In this document: positions 34,425-43,976 of the stretch, piece by piece
Numbering within the stretch: position 1 is the first letter of the stretch
Layout of the letters: each line of letters begins with the position of its first letter
DNA from: Sinohyriopsis cumingii
Taxonomy: Eukaryota; Mollusca; Bivalvia; Unionida; Unionidae
Length of the DNA: 64,000 nt
Direction: 5' to 3'
Assembly (NCBI GenBank): GCA_028554795.2
Contig: CM068831.1
Span: 32,476,644 to 32,540,643 of the forward strand
The notes under the pieces: model-generated
What the model was told of the DNA's origin: nothing
Seen by the model: only the letters and a program-made list of their open reading frames with translations
Database searches by the model: none
Translations under genes and position numbers: made by a program

Positions 34425-34837
34425 ATGAATCAGGAATTTGTCCGACACCCCATCATCAGGAATTACGAAGCGAATCGTAAAGGTGATATTAGAAATTGTA
34501 TTTTAAAAAAACAGTTGGTACTGTTAATAATACTTGTTATCTAAAGTTGAGAGTTGGAAATAAAAACTATTATAATCATCGATTTGTATTCGAGATTTTT
34601 TACGGAGAGATCGAAGACGGTCTTGCGATCGATCACGTTGACAAAAATAAACTTAATAACTCTCCTCAAAATTTACAAGCCATCACACAGAGCGAAAATT
34701 CTGCAGGAGGGGGTACTGGTAAATTTAAGAGCGTTACAAGGAAAGTTGTCAGATCTTTCAACATAAGTACCCGTGAAGAGAAAATATTTAAGTCAATGTA
34801 CGCGGCTGGCAAGCATTTCGGTATTCACCCGAGGTAA
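34425..34837 (+). pseudogene. HNH endonuclease with NUMOD-like ends
   Basis: N terminus 'YEANRKGDIRN' resembles a NUMOD4-type segment. The core RFVFEIFYGEI…IDHVDKNKLNNSPQNLQAI is the classic HNH of phage and giant-virus group-I-intron-type nucleases. The C terminus 'MYAAGKHFGIHPR' resembles a NUMOD1 helix. A frameshift in an A-run near 34,505 separates the ATG at 34,425 from the core, and the ORF ends early at TAA 34,837. It is a second, unrelated HNH protein in the same element, so it may be a passenger selfish nuclease rather than part of replication. Confidence 0.72.
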
Positions 34838-35307
34838 ATCCAATTTGTTACAGATAAAATATTCAAATAACTTTTTCATACTAGTTTAATAGCTGGATTT
34901 TATTTATAGATGCAGATAACGGAGATAACTCTGCAGCGGCTGTGCAAATGTCAAATATGCACTTATCCCCTTTGACTCGTCAAGGTCATTACCTGTAAAG
35001 GTAATATGCATTATCCAGCGGCGGGCAGAACTGTATACAGTTTTATTTTTACAGCCAATTGTAACCATCTTATTGTGTACACACTGCGCCGCAGTCTCTT
35101 TTCGCATTAACACATCCGCGTTTGATAAAATCAGCAATTGTCAGTACAGGTAAATGTTATTCAAAAGTAATATTTAAAATCTAGTTCAGAACTTAAAATC
35201 AACAGTTTAAAATCGAGTTCAGAACTTAAATTCAGCAGTTTAGAATCTAGCTCAGAGCTGCAGACTGTCAATAGTTACCTATATGACAATTTTTAAATCC
35301 TGTATCA
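34838..35307. other. no recognised gene; contains an in-frame 33-bp repeat
   Basis: Only the tandem repeat at 35,177-35,275 stands out. The minus-strand ORF at 34,904-35,137 (77 codons) has no recognisable motif and may be chance. Confidence 0.35.
35177..35275 (+). repeat. three 33-bp tandem units, open on the plus strand
   Basis: Three copies of a 33-bp unit translate in one frame as K-S-S-S-E-L-K-x-x-S-L repeats (11 residues each, the last diverged). The period being a multiple of three suggests it was once coding, perhaps a coiled or low-complexity spacer. No start codon is in frame upstream. Confidence 0.6.
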
Positions 35308-35690
35308 TCAGATAAGACCGTGGTGCAGTGCTAAGATCGGCTGACTCTCGTCCCCGACTTTGTCAATGCCAACGGATCGAATCTCAAATGGACATACTGT
35401 CGACGGTGCCAATAAATATGGCTTTTTATAATTGGGGATCGGCAGCCGAAGCCGTTCATGTACATATCTCTCCTTGGTCAAATCGTGGGGGTGACGTTTT
35501 TCACCTCTGGGATTTAATCTGGGGGTGGGGTATGTACATGAAAAGTACACAAACAGCCTTCTGAATACTCTAACTTTTTGCTTAGAGAATTCGCTAGAGG
35601 TATGTTTGTGAATGCGCTCCCCAAAATAATCAGTAACCTTGGATACATAAAACTCTACGTCACATGGGGTCCCACAAAAACATAACATTC
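35308..35690 (+). repeat. candidate tRNA-derived SINE inside the Polinton
   Basis: 35,315-35,385 reads like a degenerate tRNA: an A-box-like TGGTGCAGTGCTAAG, an anticodon-arm-like CTGACTCTCGTCCC and a B-box-like GGATCGAATCTC. A 300-bp unrelated body with no tail follows. The minus strand is open for 126 codons across the same stretch, which can happen by chance in SINEs or could be a real small viral gene. Neither reading is settled. Confidence 0.35.
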
Positions 35691-35777
35691 AGAAAGAATG
35701 CGGCAAAAAAGAAACGGTCACGAGGATTGCCGAGAATCTACAAGAAAAGATCTGTAAGACAAAAGTCTCCGAGATAA
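35664..35777 (+). CDS. 37-residue highly basic protein, core-protein candidate
   Basis: ATG followed by a peptide with about 17 Lys/Arg residues of 37 (…KNAAKKKRSRGLPRIYKKRS…), ending in TAA. Such short Arg/Lys-rich peptides resemble the condensing core proteins of adenovirus and adintoviruses. The frame stays open again after the stop for 22 codons, so the original could have been longer. The assignment rests on composition and context only. Confidence 0.4.
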   Translation: MGSHKNITFRKNAAKKKRSRGLPRIYKKRSVRQKSPR

Positions 35778-35904
35778 AATCTCGAGACAAAAAGTCTGAA
35801 AGGACCTCGTGGAGTACACATAGGCCAGTGCAAGACCCATGATTGATAACCGCACATCAAGGTTACTGTTTTTGTCTTCTTTTAAATATACAATTATATG
35901 AATA

Positions 35905-36301
35905 ATGAATTACGAAAATATAATTGATGTGATTTCTGCTATTAAAAAATTAGAAGAAAACGGAATTAATGTATCTGATGAATTAAATCCTAAAAAAAAT
36001 CATGTCTGATTTTGAAGCACTATATGAGGCTAAATTGGATGGTCGGTATATTTTGCCTGCTTAGTATAAATTTATAAAGAATATCCAGACAGAGTTATAT
36101 AAATCACTAGCTACAATAGAAGAACAGCAACTGGATGAATTTGTCCCTATCTGCCGTGCAATCGAAAAAATTAGATCAGCGATATCTGAAGAATATGAAG
36201 CCAGGAAGGTAATTCATACTTGTGCAAGACAGTTGAGAAAAATTATTTCAGATCATGAGTTAAACCCTCTTGATAAAATCAAGGTGATTACTGGGAAATG
36301 A
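35905..36301 (+). pseudogene. small helical protein, unknown function
   Basis: Begins MNYENIIDVISAIKKLEEN, then a one-base slip in an A-run near 35,998 and a TAA at 36,062. The frame is then open to TGA at 36,301 with amphipathic helices (DEFVPICRAIEKIRSAI). About 131 codons in total. Not recognised. Position and strand are shared with the other small plus-strand genes of the element. Confidence 0.5.
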
Positions 36302-37325
36302 AATCAGGTACGTGGAAATGAAATTGAAAGTAGAATGTCAGTCTGGTTGCACTGACAGTAAAAAAAATATTTTTTACCTGCATCAATCTGATTTTTTTTA
36401 CCTACATCAATCTTACCTGCATCAATCTGATGAGTTATTTTCACTTGTATGACCTGCATCTGATGAGTTAAATAATATTTCCTTAAGTCGGTCAAATTAA
36501 ATGCAGGAATGCGCGTAATTTAAAATCTGATCATTGTCACATGTGATCACACAAATATGTTTTTGCCGCAGTTCATCTAACTGTCCCTGCGTTAATTAAA
36601 AAGTCTTCATTACCGAATACATCAATAACTAAATCAACTGTGCTGACCGGGAACTGCCTAAACACCTCGTTGATGTAGTTTTCAAGTGCTTGTTTGTATA
36701 AAAACTTTCACGTGCTGGTACATATATAATACTCGTTTGATTAATTAGAAATCAGGGTCTGTCAGAAAAAAGTAAAATTCTTTACAGATATATTTTTTTT
36801 ACTGAATTCGCATGATTTTGACTGGTAAACCCCATCAGAATTAGCAAAATCGGACGATTTTCATGATTTTGTCAGGCATATTACCCTTCAGAATTAGCAA
36901 ATCGGACGATTTTCATGATTTTACAGGCATATTACCCTTCAGAATTAACAAATCGGACGATTTTCATGATTTTGACAGGCATATTACCCTTCAGAATTAA
37001 CAAATCGGTCGATGTGCACAAAATATATATAAATAAAATATTTTTACTGTTGCTCGTGCACAAAAATAAAATTATTATACTTGCTTGTGAATATCAGTCG
37101 ATTTTTATGATTTTGTCAGGCATATTACCCTTCTGAATTAGCAAATCGGTCGATTTTTGTGATTTTGACTAGCTAAGTACCCTTCAGAATTGAGAAAGTT
37201 GACAGTTTTTCAGTAAAAAATAAATTCTTATAATTCTGAGCGACAGTAAAAAAAATATCCACGCTGACTGTCAGGAGAATTTCTTTTGATGAGATTCTTA
37301 GGATGAGATCTTTACTTCGAAATCC
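36302..37325. other. non-coding centre of the Polinton
   Basis: The longest gene-free stretch in the element, between the plus-strand early-type genes and the minus-strand structural genes. It contains the 52-bp tandem repeats and T/A-rich patches. It could hold promoters, terminators or replication signals. Confidence 0.45.
36795..37195. repeat. 52-bp tandem repeat array
   Basis: Unit core TCAGAATTAGCAAATCGGAC, then ATTTTCATGATTTTG and CAGGCATATTACCCTT. Successive cores start at 36,836, 36,889, 36,940 and 36,992 (51-53 bp apart). Two or three further degenerate units follow after an AT-rich insertion (37,020-37,090), up to 37,195. No ORF crosses it convincingly. Confidence 0.85.
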
Positions 37326-38740
37326 TCAGGATTTCACAAGTAGATTAATATGTAGTGTTTCATGCCTTAAATCCAGAAGGTGGCCAGATTGGTCTGTTAG
37401 TTTGAAATTTATTCTTGATAACAGTGGATTATAACACTGCAAATAAACCTGATTGATCGGCTCTTGCACAATCAGATATCCAGGTGGGTCTTTCGGGGTG
37501 AATGAATAAAGAACAAATCCTTGCTGGGCTTGATTTGATAATGTTGTGTCCGTGCTGAAGCTGCCATCAATGACATCACACACAAGACTGACCGCGACCA
37601 CAGGGGTTATATTTACGTTTTCCGGGGATACATGTCTTCCTGTCCCTTCTGGGTCATTGTTGTGCCGGAGAATAGTTGCTGGTGGCAGTGTTTTTCTCCA
37701 CGCAGCGAGTATATCAGGAAAATATTCATCAATGAGATCGCTGACTGATTTTTTTTTGTTCGGGGACACTATACTGAGGGAATTTATAATTTGGCAGATC
37801 TGCTTTTGTTAACGAGCGCGTAGTTAAAAACCAGTTCTTAAAATTATCGGGGATATTCTCGAGAGAAATCATTAGCTGAATTACCCAATAGTTGATATAT
37901 TCCATGTCGGATGCAAGCTGATTTAGCATTTCTACGTGTTTAATAATCTTGTCGCGTGAAGTTATATTGGAAAGATGTTCTTGAATAGAGTTTCCGCAGT
38001 TGCTGCAGTTTTCTTTTATGTTCTTGATTAATTTCGCTGAAGTATCTAAACATTTGATTTGGACTAAGTAATTTTCTTTCTGCACCAAATGACCAAAATT
38101 CGGTTTCATCACCCTCATCTCTATACCTAATAGCCATCGCATCTTCACTCAGCGGTGAATTTCTTATTCTAAGTAAAAGATCCTTGTACGATGGTGCCAT
38201 ATCGTGGTACGAAGTCTTATCCGTGACATAATCAGACTTTTTCGGTTCTGGTTGTATCGATGATGTCGGTGGTGGAATTTCAGGCCATCCTAACACTGTT
38301 CTGATCGAACTTTGATATATATCCACAGCGTAGTCTGGAGTGCTTATTTCGATGGCAGAAGACAGGATTGGTTCATGAACAGTTATTTCTATCTTGGATT
38401 CATTTCTTGTGATATTTTTTATTCGACGTTGTAATTCCTCATTGATTTCTTCGATTTGATAAGACCCGGTTGGTAACCCAATGACGTTCCAGTCGGGTGT
38501 GCCATCTGGTCGGTTTTTATTTGCAAACACAAACGAATGATTCGCTGGTAATCCACCAAACGACTTTGATCTGATATTGGGCCAACTGTGATATACTCGT
38601 AATTGTGCTAATGCGATTTCTTTCACGGGAATTGCAGTTGGAAAATTAATACTAAATTCAGGGTTAGTCGAACTTACCATTATCATCGAAGATATTTTGA
38701 GGCTTGTATTTTCGACTATCCGTTGAAGTAATTCCGTCAT
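37326..38740 (-). pseudogene. minor capsid (penton-type) protein candidate
   Basis: Start MTELLQRIVENTSLKISSMI at 38,740. The N-terminal third has the beta-rich 'NPEFSINFPTAIPVKEIALA' / 'LPTGSYQIEEINEEL' style found near the start of Polinton minor capsid proteins. A long acidic/helical middle follows. The C terminus is 'VYLQCYNPLLSRINFKLTDQ' then 'GHLLDLR', a single-jelly-roll-like end. Two frameshifts (about 37,980 and 37,760). Total about 470 codons. The capsid role is inferred from position next to the membrane, fibre and protease genes and from this end pattern; exact homology needs a profile search. Confidence 0.6.
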
Positions 38741-39222
38741 TATTTATCTTTGTTGTTTTTAAATGGCGGGTGCAGTCTTCGTATATCTTAACCATTAACG
38801 CGAATTCGGAATCTGATATTGTTTCGTCGTCGATGCTTGATGATATCAGCGACGATAATTTTGAGTATGCGATTGTTGCTGTGTTTAGTTGTATGATATA
38901 ATCGTGCAGTTTTGTTCTCGTGCACGAGGATAATTTTTCGCGATTATATTAAAAATCCCTGCGATTGCAGTTGATGAAGAGATGCACATCGTTACTGCGA
39001 TTGTTACTGGTGTTAGCGCTGATAATACTACTCCGGTGGATGCAACTAACGCGGATACTGAGTATACTAACTCATTCAGGATGACTGCTCGTCGTTTATA
39101 TTTTTTTACCTTTAGGTTGTATTTGTCGATGAGGGTTTTTAACTCTGATTGCCATTCGCGCACTTGATCATATCTATATTGTTGCGCATCTAATGTTGTT
39201 GTTGATGCTGTCAGGGTTATTT
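38664..39222 (-). pseudogene. membrane protein with central hydrophobic segments
   Basis: The N-terminal third is charged and helical (REWQSELKTLIDKYNLKVKK). A hydrophobic stretch of about 50 residues follows (SALVASTGVVLSALTPVTIA… and …AIAGIFNII), enough for two membrane passes. After a one-base slip near 38,895 comes a Ser/Asp-rich tail with ISSSIDDETISDSEFALMV. No ATG lies at the expected start; an ATA codon stands there, perhaps a decayed ATG. The tail overlaps the start of the minor-capsid gene by about 75 bases in another frame. A virion membrane or fusion-accessory role is possible, but no fusion peptide was recognised. Confidence 0.5.
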
Positions 39223-39228
39223 ATTATT

Positions 39229-40272
39229 TTACGCAGTAACCAGTTGAGGTGTTTCAGCTATGAATTCCAAACACCACCAGTAAGATGCTGCGTTTAATGT
39301 CTTATCGGATGCTTCCAGTATAAACTCTTCTTCGGTTCCGCTATTTATTATTACAGTCACAACCCCGGAAAACTTCTCGGTGGAATGTCGCCAGGGATAT
39401 GTTGTGAAAATCTCAAATTTTTCAACACTGAACACAAACAGTCTATACACACCAGTAACTGTTACGGTATATTTGATAGTTTTATACCATGTTGCAAATC
39501 CAGATAATACCGTGTATATTGTATACACGGTATTATCTGGATTTGCAACATGGTCTAAAATGTTGGTAATATCCCCCGAGTAACTCCAGGTGGTATTTTA
39601 ATCAGATTGGTTTTGTTAACGATATCAGGAATCCCACTTACGATATCTTGCTGTGTTTATTTGATTATGTCAATGTTGGTTTTGATATCAGAAAGTTTTA
39701 TGTCAACGGTGAGCGGATTACCAAAGAATTCCTCTGAGGTTTCATTAATTTTTCTAAAGTTTCTACGAAGATTTCAAAACGCGTTTACGTGAAGGTCATA
39801 CTCAGCCCGCAGCGTGGATAATATATTGTCAGCGTTGTCAACGTATAATTTGTTTGCAGCATCTTTGTCGGATGTTGGATCCGCTAACACCAGTATTTTG
39901 TTTTCATTCATATTGAGTTCGCCTGTCATTGTGTCAACGGTGTTTTTTAGGCGATTAGTCACAATTGCTGAGATTTGATATCTGATGGTTGTAAATGATA
40001 TACTTGAGTCTCTGATTTTTCCGCTGTCAGTAAACACAGGAATGTTGTCCGTGACAGTTCCAAGAACCCTGAGAACTATGTCATTCAATTTGATATTACT
40101 AGTTTTTAGCTTGCCATGTCGGTCTTGAAAAATAACAACCTGATCTGGGTCTATCCCGGATAACGATAAAATATTATAGATTTCATCTTTGGTCGCATAT
40201 TTTGATAAATCTACATCACCGCGTTTTTTTTATCTTTGCTTCGATGAGAGATCTTACGTAAATATCTACCAT
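39229..40272 (-). pseudogene. fibre/tail-fibre-like attachment protein
   Basis: Start ATG at 40,272 (MVDIYVRSLIEAKIKK), a slip in a run of A near 40,220, then the frame resumes. The diagnostic block is TGELNMNENKILVLADPTSD followed by KDAANKLYVDN, the shaft/collar motif of trimeric phage tail fibres and virion spikes. The C-terminal 100 residues (39,528-39,229) are beta-rich, like a receptor-binding head. Further lesions: a stop near 39,665, frameshifts, and a 69-bp perfect palindrome at 39,486-39,554. About 345 codons in total. In adenovirus-like virions the fibre mediates host attachment; that role is inferred here. Confidence 0.6.
39486..39554. repeat. perfect 33-bp inverted repeat with 3-base loop
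   Basis: 39,486-39,518 and 39,522-39,554 are exact reverse complements around TTG. The right part encodes fibre residues on one strand while the left part is the same sequence flipped, breaking the frame. This is the footprint of a template-switch (foldback) mutation. Both arms being identical implies it is recent. Confidence 0.95.
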
Positions 40273-40288
40273 TATTCTTTAAGGATTG

Positions 40289-40729
40289 TTAAAATCGATC
40301 CGCGGTATACTCGTGCACGACTTTGTGAGGCGGTTTGGTTGATTTTGATATCGCGTAAAGAACATTTAATACTTCACGGCCACATATTGGTGGCTCGGTT
40401 AGTGTTTGTGTTGGTAAAGTTGAATACCAGACTGGAATGGGGACTGGAGAACTTCGTGCGTATTTGAGGAATTCAACTGGCGGTGCTAACCCATACGAAT
40501 CGAAATAGACATTTCCACGTGGATCGATCGCGTAAGCAACCCAGTGAGTTCCTGTGCCATCACTGTTATCGAGATTAATAATTCCAGTTTCTGGATTATG
40601 TAGTTGTTGTGGTAATTGATATCGCATAAAAACACCTCTAAATGTTTTTATTTTAAGTTGTTTCGCAGCATCGAGCAAATCAAAATTTGACATCGGTGTG
40701 TGCAATACTTCATATTGTGTTAAAACCAT
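40289..40729 (-). CDS. adenain-like cysteine protease (virion maturation)
   Basis: ATG at 40,729 (MVLTQYEVLHT) is chosen because the ORF's longer form reads through the end of the upstream gene. The frame is intact for 146 residues. Catalytic features in order: His in GTGTHWVAYAI, acidic residue in YFDSYG, Gln in LPTQTL and Cys in ICGREVLNVLY, the H-D/E-Q-C layout of the C5 (adenain) family that cuts capsid precursors. The length is typical of the short Polinton protease. Its first 10 bases overlap the stop of the pVI/pX-like gene. Together with the intact 289-residue gene it is one of the few unbroken frames. Confidence 0.85.
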   Translation of the reverse strand: MVLTQYEVLHTPMSNFDLLDAAKQLKIKTFRGVFMRYQLPQQLHNPETGIINLDNSDGTGTHWVAYAIDPRGNVYFDSYGLAPPVEFLKYARSSPVPIPVWYSTLPTQTLTEPPICGREVLNVLYAISKSTKPPHKVVHEYTADRF

Positions 40730-41132
40730 TTTGGGTACCACGCAGGCGGAGTTCCTGGAAGTCTTAGACCACGTCCTTTTTATATTCTTTTCCAGTTGCT
40801 TTCTTTAATGCCATTCTGGCAGCTGTCTCAACAGCTCCTAACGCGGCTGCTTTTGCGACATCTGGGGCAGCAGCAGCTATCAGCGCTGGTATTGCTGCGA
40901 GAAGTGGAAATATTCCACCGGTTTTAACCATATCCTTGATAGCTTTGAGAGCAAAATCAAGCTGAACTCCGGCTTTCGCTTGCTTTGCTTTATTGAAATG
41001 TTTGAGTTCGGTTTTAGTCAGCGATAACTTATTTGGACCGCCACTAGCAATTTCATCATTTTTTAGTGTTATCGTTGCCCCCCACACACTCGCGTTTTTG
41101 GATTGTAATTTCTTTATCTGACCAGAGGTCAA
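40720..41132 (-). pseudogene. pVI/pX-like amphipathic virion protein
   Basis: Begins near 'TSGQIKKLQSKNASVWGATI' without a clear ATG; the open frame extends upstream past 41,150. The second half has a Gly/Ala-rich hydrophobic segment (GGIFPLLAAIPALIAAAAPD) followed by a helical Ala-rich stretch, as in membrane-active minor proteins of adenovirus and adintoviruses. A one-base slip near 40,770 moves the true C terminus into another frame ending PGTPPAWYPKWF, with the stop at 40,720 overlapping the protease start. A conserved-looking, aromatic C terminus just before the protease suggests it is a protease target or packaging tail. Confidence 0.6.
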
Positions 41133-41205
41133 AGTAACATTAACATGACTATATGAGATTTTATAATTAACGCGGTTGATCTAATTGTCTACATGTTTTT
41201 GACAA

Positions 41206-42610
41206 CTACATGTTTTCCCCTGGTGCATCAATGATTCTCATTCGGCCACTAATACCTTCAAGTAACATTGCCTTATCACTGAGTATAACAGCAATTGCTC
41301 TGCAAGGACCATAAACAATTGGCGGACCATCCGCGACTTTTGGTAATGTACCAACACGAGCTCGGAAATGGATATCAACAACAGACTGTTTGGATAAATC
41401 AAGATGCTCCAGCGAAAAGTAATAAATCGGATACAACTTTGTAAAATCAAGCTGTGATATTTGCGTACCATGATCTATATTTGTGTTACGCGACAAGAAT
41501 GTCAGCCAGCGATGATATGCGCGCGCCACATGATTATTTGTAAAACTTAATGATATATCTTCGGATGGTTCTTGTTGTCCGTTTATTCTCAACGAAACCT
41601 CGGTAACGTCAAGTTTGTCAAAGACCATTCCTGATTATTCACCCGACGAATATCTTGCAACGCAATAAAAATATGTCGTGGCGCAGAAACACCTTGTTGC
41701 GATGCTATATGCCAAGTAAATACATCTCTGACGGAACTTTGGATGGCGTCTGTGGTTACTGTTAACAACGATAGCAATAATTTACCACTTTGATTCATAA
41801 AAGAGTAATCGCGGTTCTTCCGTGACTGATGGAGTTAATACCGGCATCCACAGTGAGAGATTTGTTATTTCTACTTTGCCGACATGGCCAGCTCTTCGCC
41901 AAATCGCATCATTGTCGTCGTTTTTTCTGTAAAGCACAACTGTGTGTTTAGCTCCAAAGATGACGTTTCTAAAGTCCCTGCAAACTCCAAAGATGTGAGT
42001 TAGTGGAATCTTCTCCTGACAACATTGCTCTGCGTGTTGCAAATCCTAAGTTGTAAGTCGCGCTAGCATCTTTTATAATATCAAAATCAGCACCTGGTCT
42101 AACTTCATGTTCAAAGTCAGCTGGTTGTGGTTTGCTTGCAGTATTTTGTGGTGTTCGCAACTTAATATATTGAAGATGATCGGCGTTGTCGGTAATATCT
42201 TTAGCAAACATCATTGATGGACCAGCCGATTTTGTAAAGTCGTCAGAATATCTTGCTAGACCAATTAATGTTGCAGCAACATCGACATCATTCTGAATCG
42301 ACTCGATATTTTTTCCATCAATCATGTAGGTGGCGGTACTAAACAATGCCATGATCCCGTTGTTGACAAACCCAACTCGGTCATTGACACCATAGTTATT
42401 ATTATCCGCCCTTACGAGTTTACCTTCTACTTCAATAAGCGCCTTACAAGGCAGAAAATATCTACTTGTATCATGAACTTGAAGTTCGATAAGCCCTCGT
42501 TGATTTGGTTCTTTTGCATCATAGGAATAAAATTGATAATCACGCACTGTGTAATCTCGCTCGACCGGCTCATCTATGTTAAATGCTGGGTCGGATATGC
42601 GTTTGAACAT
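41206..42610 (-). pseudogene. major capsid protein, double jelly-roll (hexon-like)
   Basis: Start MFKRISDPAFNIDEP at 42,610. About 465 codons, typical for Polinton major capsid proteins. The N-terminal jelly roll is well preserved: RGLIELQVHDTSRYFLPCKA, then VGFVNNGIMALFSTATYMID, then DVDVAATLIGLARYSDDF. The second half continues in three other frames with frameshifts near 42,010, 41,790 and 41,610, ending 'YGPCRAIAVILSDKAMLLEG' and a short tail to TAG at 41,206. It would form the icosahedral shell. Identification comes from the N-terminal pattern, size and position among protease, minor capsid and ATPase genes. Confidence 0.78.
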
Positions 42611-42642
42611 TTTATACCATTGCGTATTTTTTCAAATGGTGA

Positions 42643-42783
42643 TTATCTTCGTCGCACACGAAGTCCACTTCCTGCTATCAAATTTGCTGTTATATTTCTT
42701 TGTGCGTCAGATTCCTGATTTATTAACGCTGCAAGTTTTTGATTTGCAGCTTGATTTATCACCTTACTAACATCCGCGGACAT
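42643..42783 (-). CDS. 46-residue small basic protein upstream of the capsid gene
   Basis: Intact ORF, MSADVSKVINQAANQKLAAL…, ending in a basic LRVRRR. It lies 33 bp before the capsid ATG and 4 bp after the stop of the next upstream gene, fitting the tight minus-strand array. A one-sided amphipathic helix with a basic tail suggests a nucleic-acid or capsid-interior role. Unrecognised. Confidence 0.5.
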   Translation of the reverse strand: MSADVSKVINQAANQKLAALINQESDAQRNITANLIAGSGLRVRRR

Positions 42784-42786
42784 AAT

Positions 42787-42987
42787 TTAGGTACTCGGTA
42801 ATTTCACCGGTGGTTTTCGTCTTATTAATCGCGTTAGTCTTTCTTTGATTGCCGAAAGCGCCTTCCCAGCAGCGCTAACAATGGTACCAGGAGCTTTTTC
42901 TGCAAGCACGTTAATGGCTTTCATCGATAATTGTTTTGCAAGAGGACCACATTTTGGTGCTAACCCTGCAAATAATCTTTGAGTCAT
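42787..42987 (-). CDS. 66-residue basic helical protein, core-protein candidate
   Basis: Intact ORF MTQRLFAGLAPKCGPLAKQL… with an Ala-rich helix and a basic end RLTRLIRRKPPVKLPST. Its position immediately before the small basic ORF and the capsid gene fits a virion core or cement protein. No specific family was recognised. Confidence 0.5.
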   Translation of the reverse strand: MTQRLFAGLAPKCGPLAKQLSMKAINVLAEKAPGTIVSAAGKALSAIKERLTRLIRRKPPVKLPST

Positions 42988-43102
42988 ATCACCAAGTCCG
43001 TCTCCTTAAGTTGCTCTATAGATAGTAATCGGGAATGTACTGCTCTGATCTGCACAGGTGTATGTCTGTTATATATGACCATGATATGCTATTTACTATT
43101 GT

Positions 43103-43972
43103 TTAATCGCTGTAATCATCAACGGGTTCATCAACGAGTTCTCGGTAAATACTAGCATCCATGACACCACCTTGAAACAATCGCCGACAGATGTCAGCTG
43201 CCTCATTATTTATTTCTGGTGAGTTATTCCCAGTGCGTTTTCCTCCTATGAGAACTTCTAACCGCGAAACGTCATTGAAAATACTATCAGGACAAGGAAC
43301 AAAACACTTCCCAAACCACTGCCAGTAGCACCGGGTGTTTTTTTTTGTAGATCGTTGTCGTTTTTCTTCGACCTTTTCCATAAATGATAAGTAATCGGGA
43401 TCGGTTAGGTTAATAGGTGATTCTTGAGCAGTAAAATATACTGCAGTAGGCCAATTCTCAGGCTTTACTTTTTCAAGATATTCAGGTTTTAAATAAGTCT
43501 TAATATGATGTCTCACAGCAATATCGATTAAACGATGCATTGGATGATTTTGAAGATTTTTTTTAGGGGTCTCTTCAAACATCTCTGCAGGATTCAATGG
43601 TAATTCGGACCAAAGCTGAGATTGTTGTCGTTCTATTTGCTGCTGAGGCGAAGGAAGATATAAAAGAAGATCATCTTGGTCTTCTTCAGGTGTAGGAGAA
43701 AGCTCATGGTGCGAAACAACAATAAAAAACTTTTTTCTCTCTTCCTTTTCTTTTTTCTTTTGTTCTCGTATTTCTCGTTGCCGTTCTCGGTTTTGTGCCA
43801 GCGATGTTTGTCGATGTTCTCGTTTATCTTTTACTTCTTTTAGTCTTTGTTCTCTCTCTTCTTCTTGTCGTTCTTTTTGATACCTATTATAATTCGTTAT
43901 CCCCTGCGAATAAATTTTATAATCAGTACTCTCACTGTCTATTTGTTCATCACCTCGATTTATTTTATACAA
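43103..43972 (-). CDS. 289-residue orphan protein, intact
   Basis: The longest uninterrupted frame in the element. N-terminal third: a strongly charged coiled-coil-like Glu/Arg/Lys stretch (residues about 32-85, e.g. KERQEEEREQRLKEVKDKRE). Middle: Pro/Gln-rich linker. C-terminal half: a compact domain with CYWQWFGKCFVPCPDSIF (three Cys) and NNEAADICRRLFQGGVMDAS. It resembles no family known to me. The start is 4 bp after the end of the upstream small gene. It could be a scaffold or terminal-protein-like factor, but that is not supported by any motif. Its intact frame amid broken neighbours is notable. Confidence 0.6.
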   Translation of the reverse strand: MYKINRGDEQIDSESTDYKIYSQGITNYNRYQKERQEEEREQRLKEVKDKREHRQTSLAQNRERQREIREQKKKEKEERKKFFIVVSHHELSPTPEEDQDDLLLYLPSPQQQIERQQSQLWSELPLNPAEMFEETPKKNLQNHPMHRLIDIAVRHHIKTYLKPEYLEKVKPENWPTAVYFTAQESPINLTDPDYLSFMEKVEEKRQRSTKKNTRCYWQWFGKCFVPCPDSIFNDVSRLEVLIGGKRTGNNSPEINNEAADICRRLFQGGVMDASIYRELVDEPVDDYSD

Positions 43973-43976
43973 CTAA

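Noticed and set aside
34904..35137. 77-codon minus-strand ORF inside the provirus
   Set aside because: No motif, and it lies opposite to the small plus-strand genes around it; could be real but cannot be supported.
39380..39583. Plus-strand 67-residue ORF that repeats the peptide of the minus-strand fibre ORF
   Set aside because: The matching peptide arises only because the palindrome at 39,486-39,554 reads the same on both strands.
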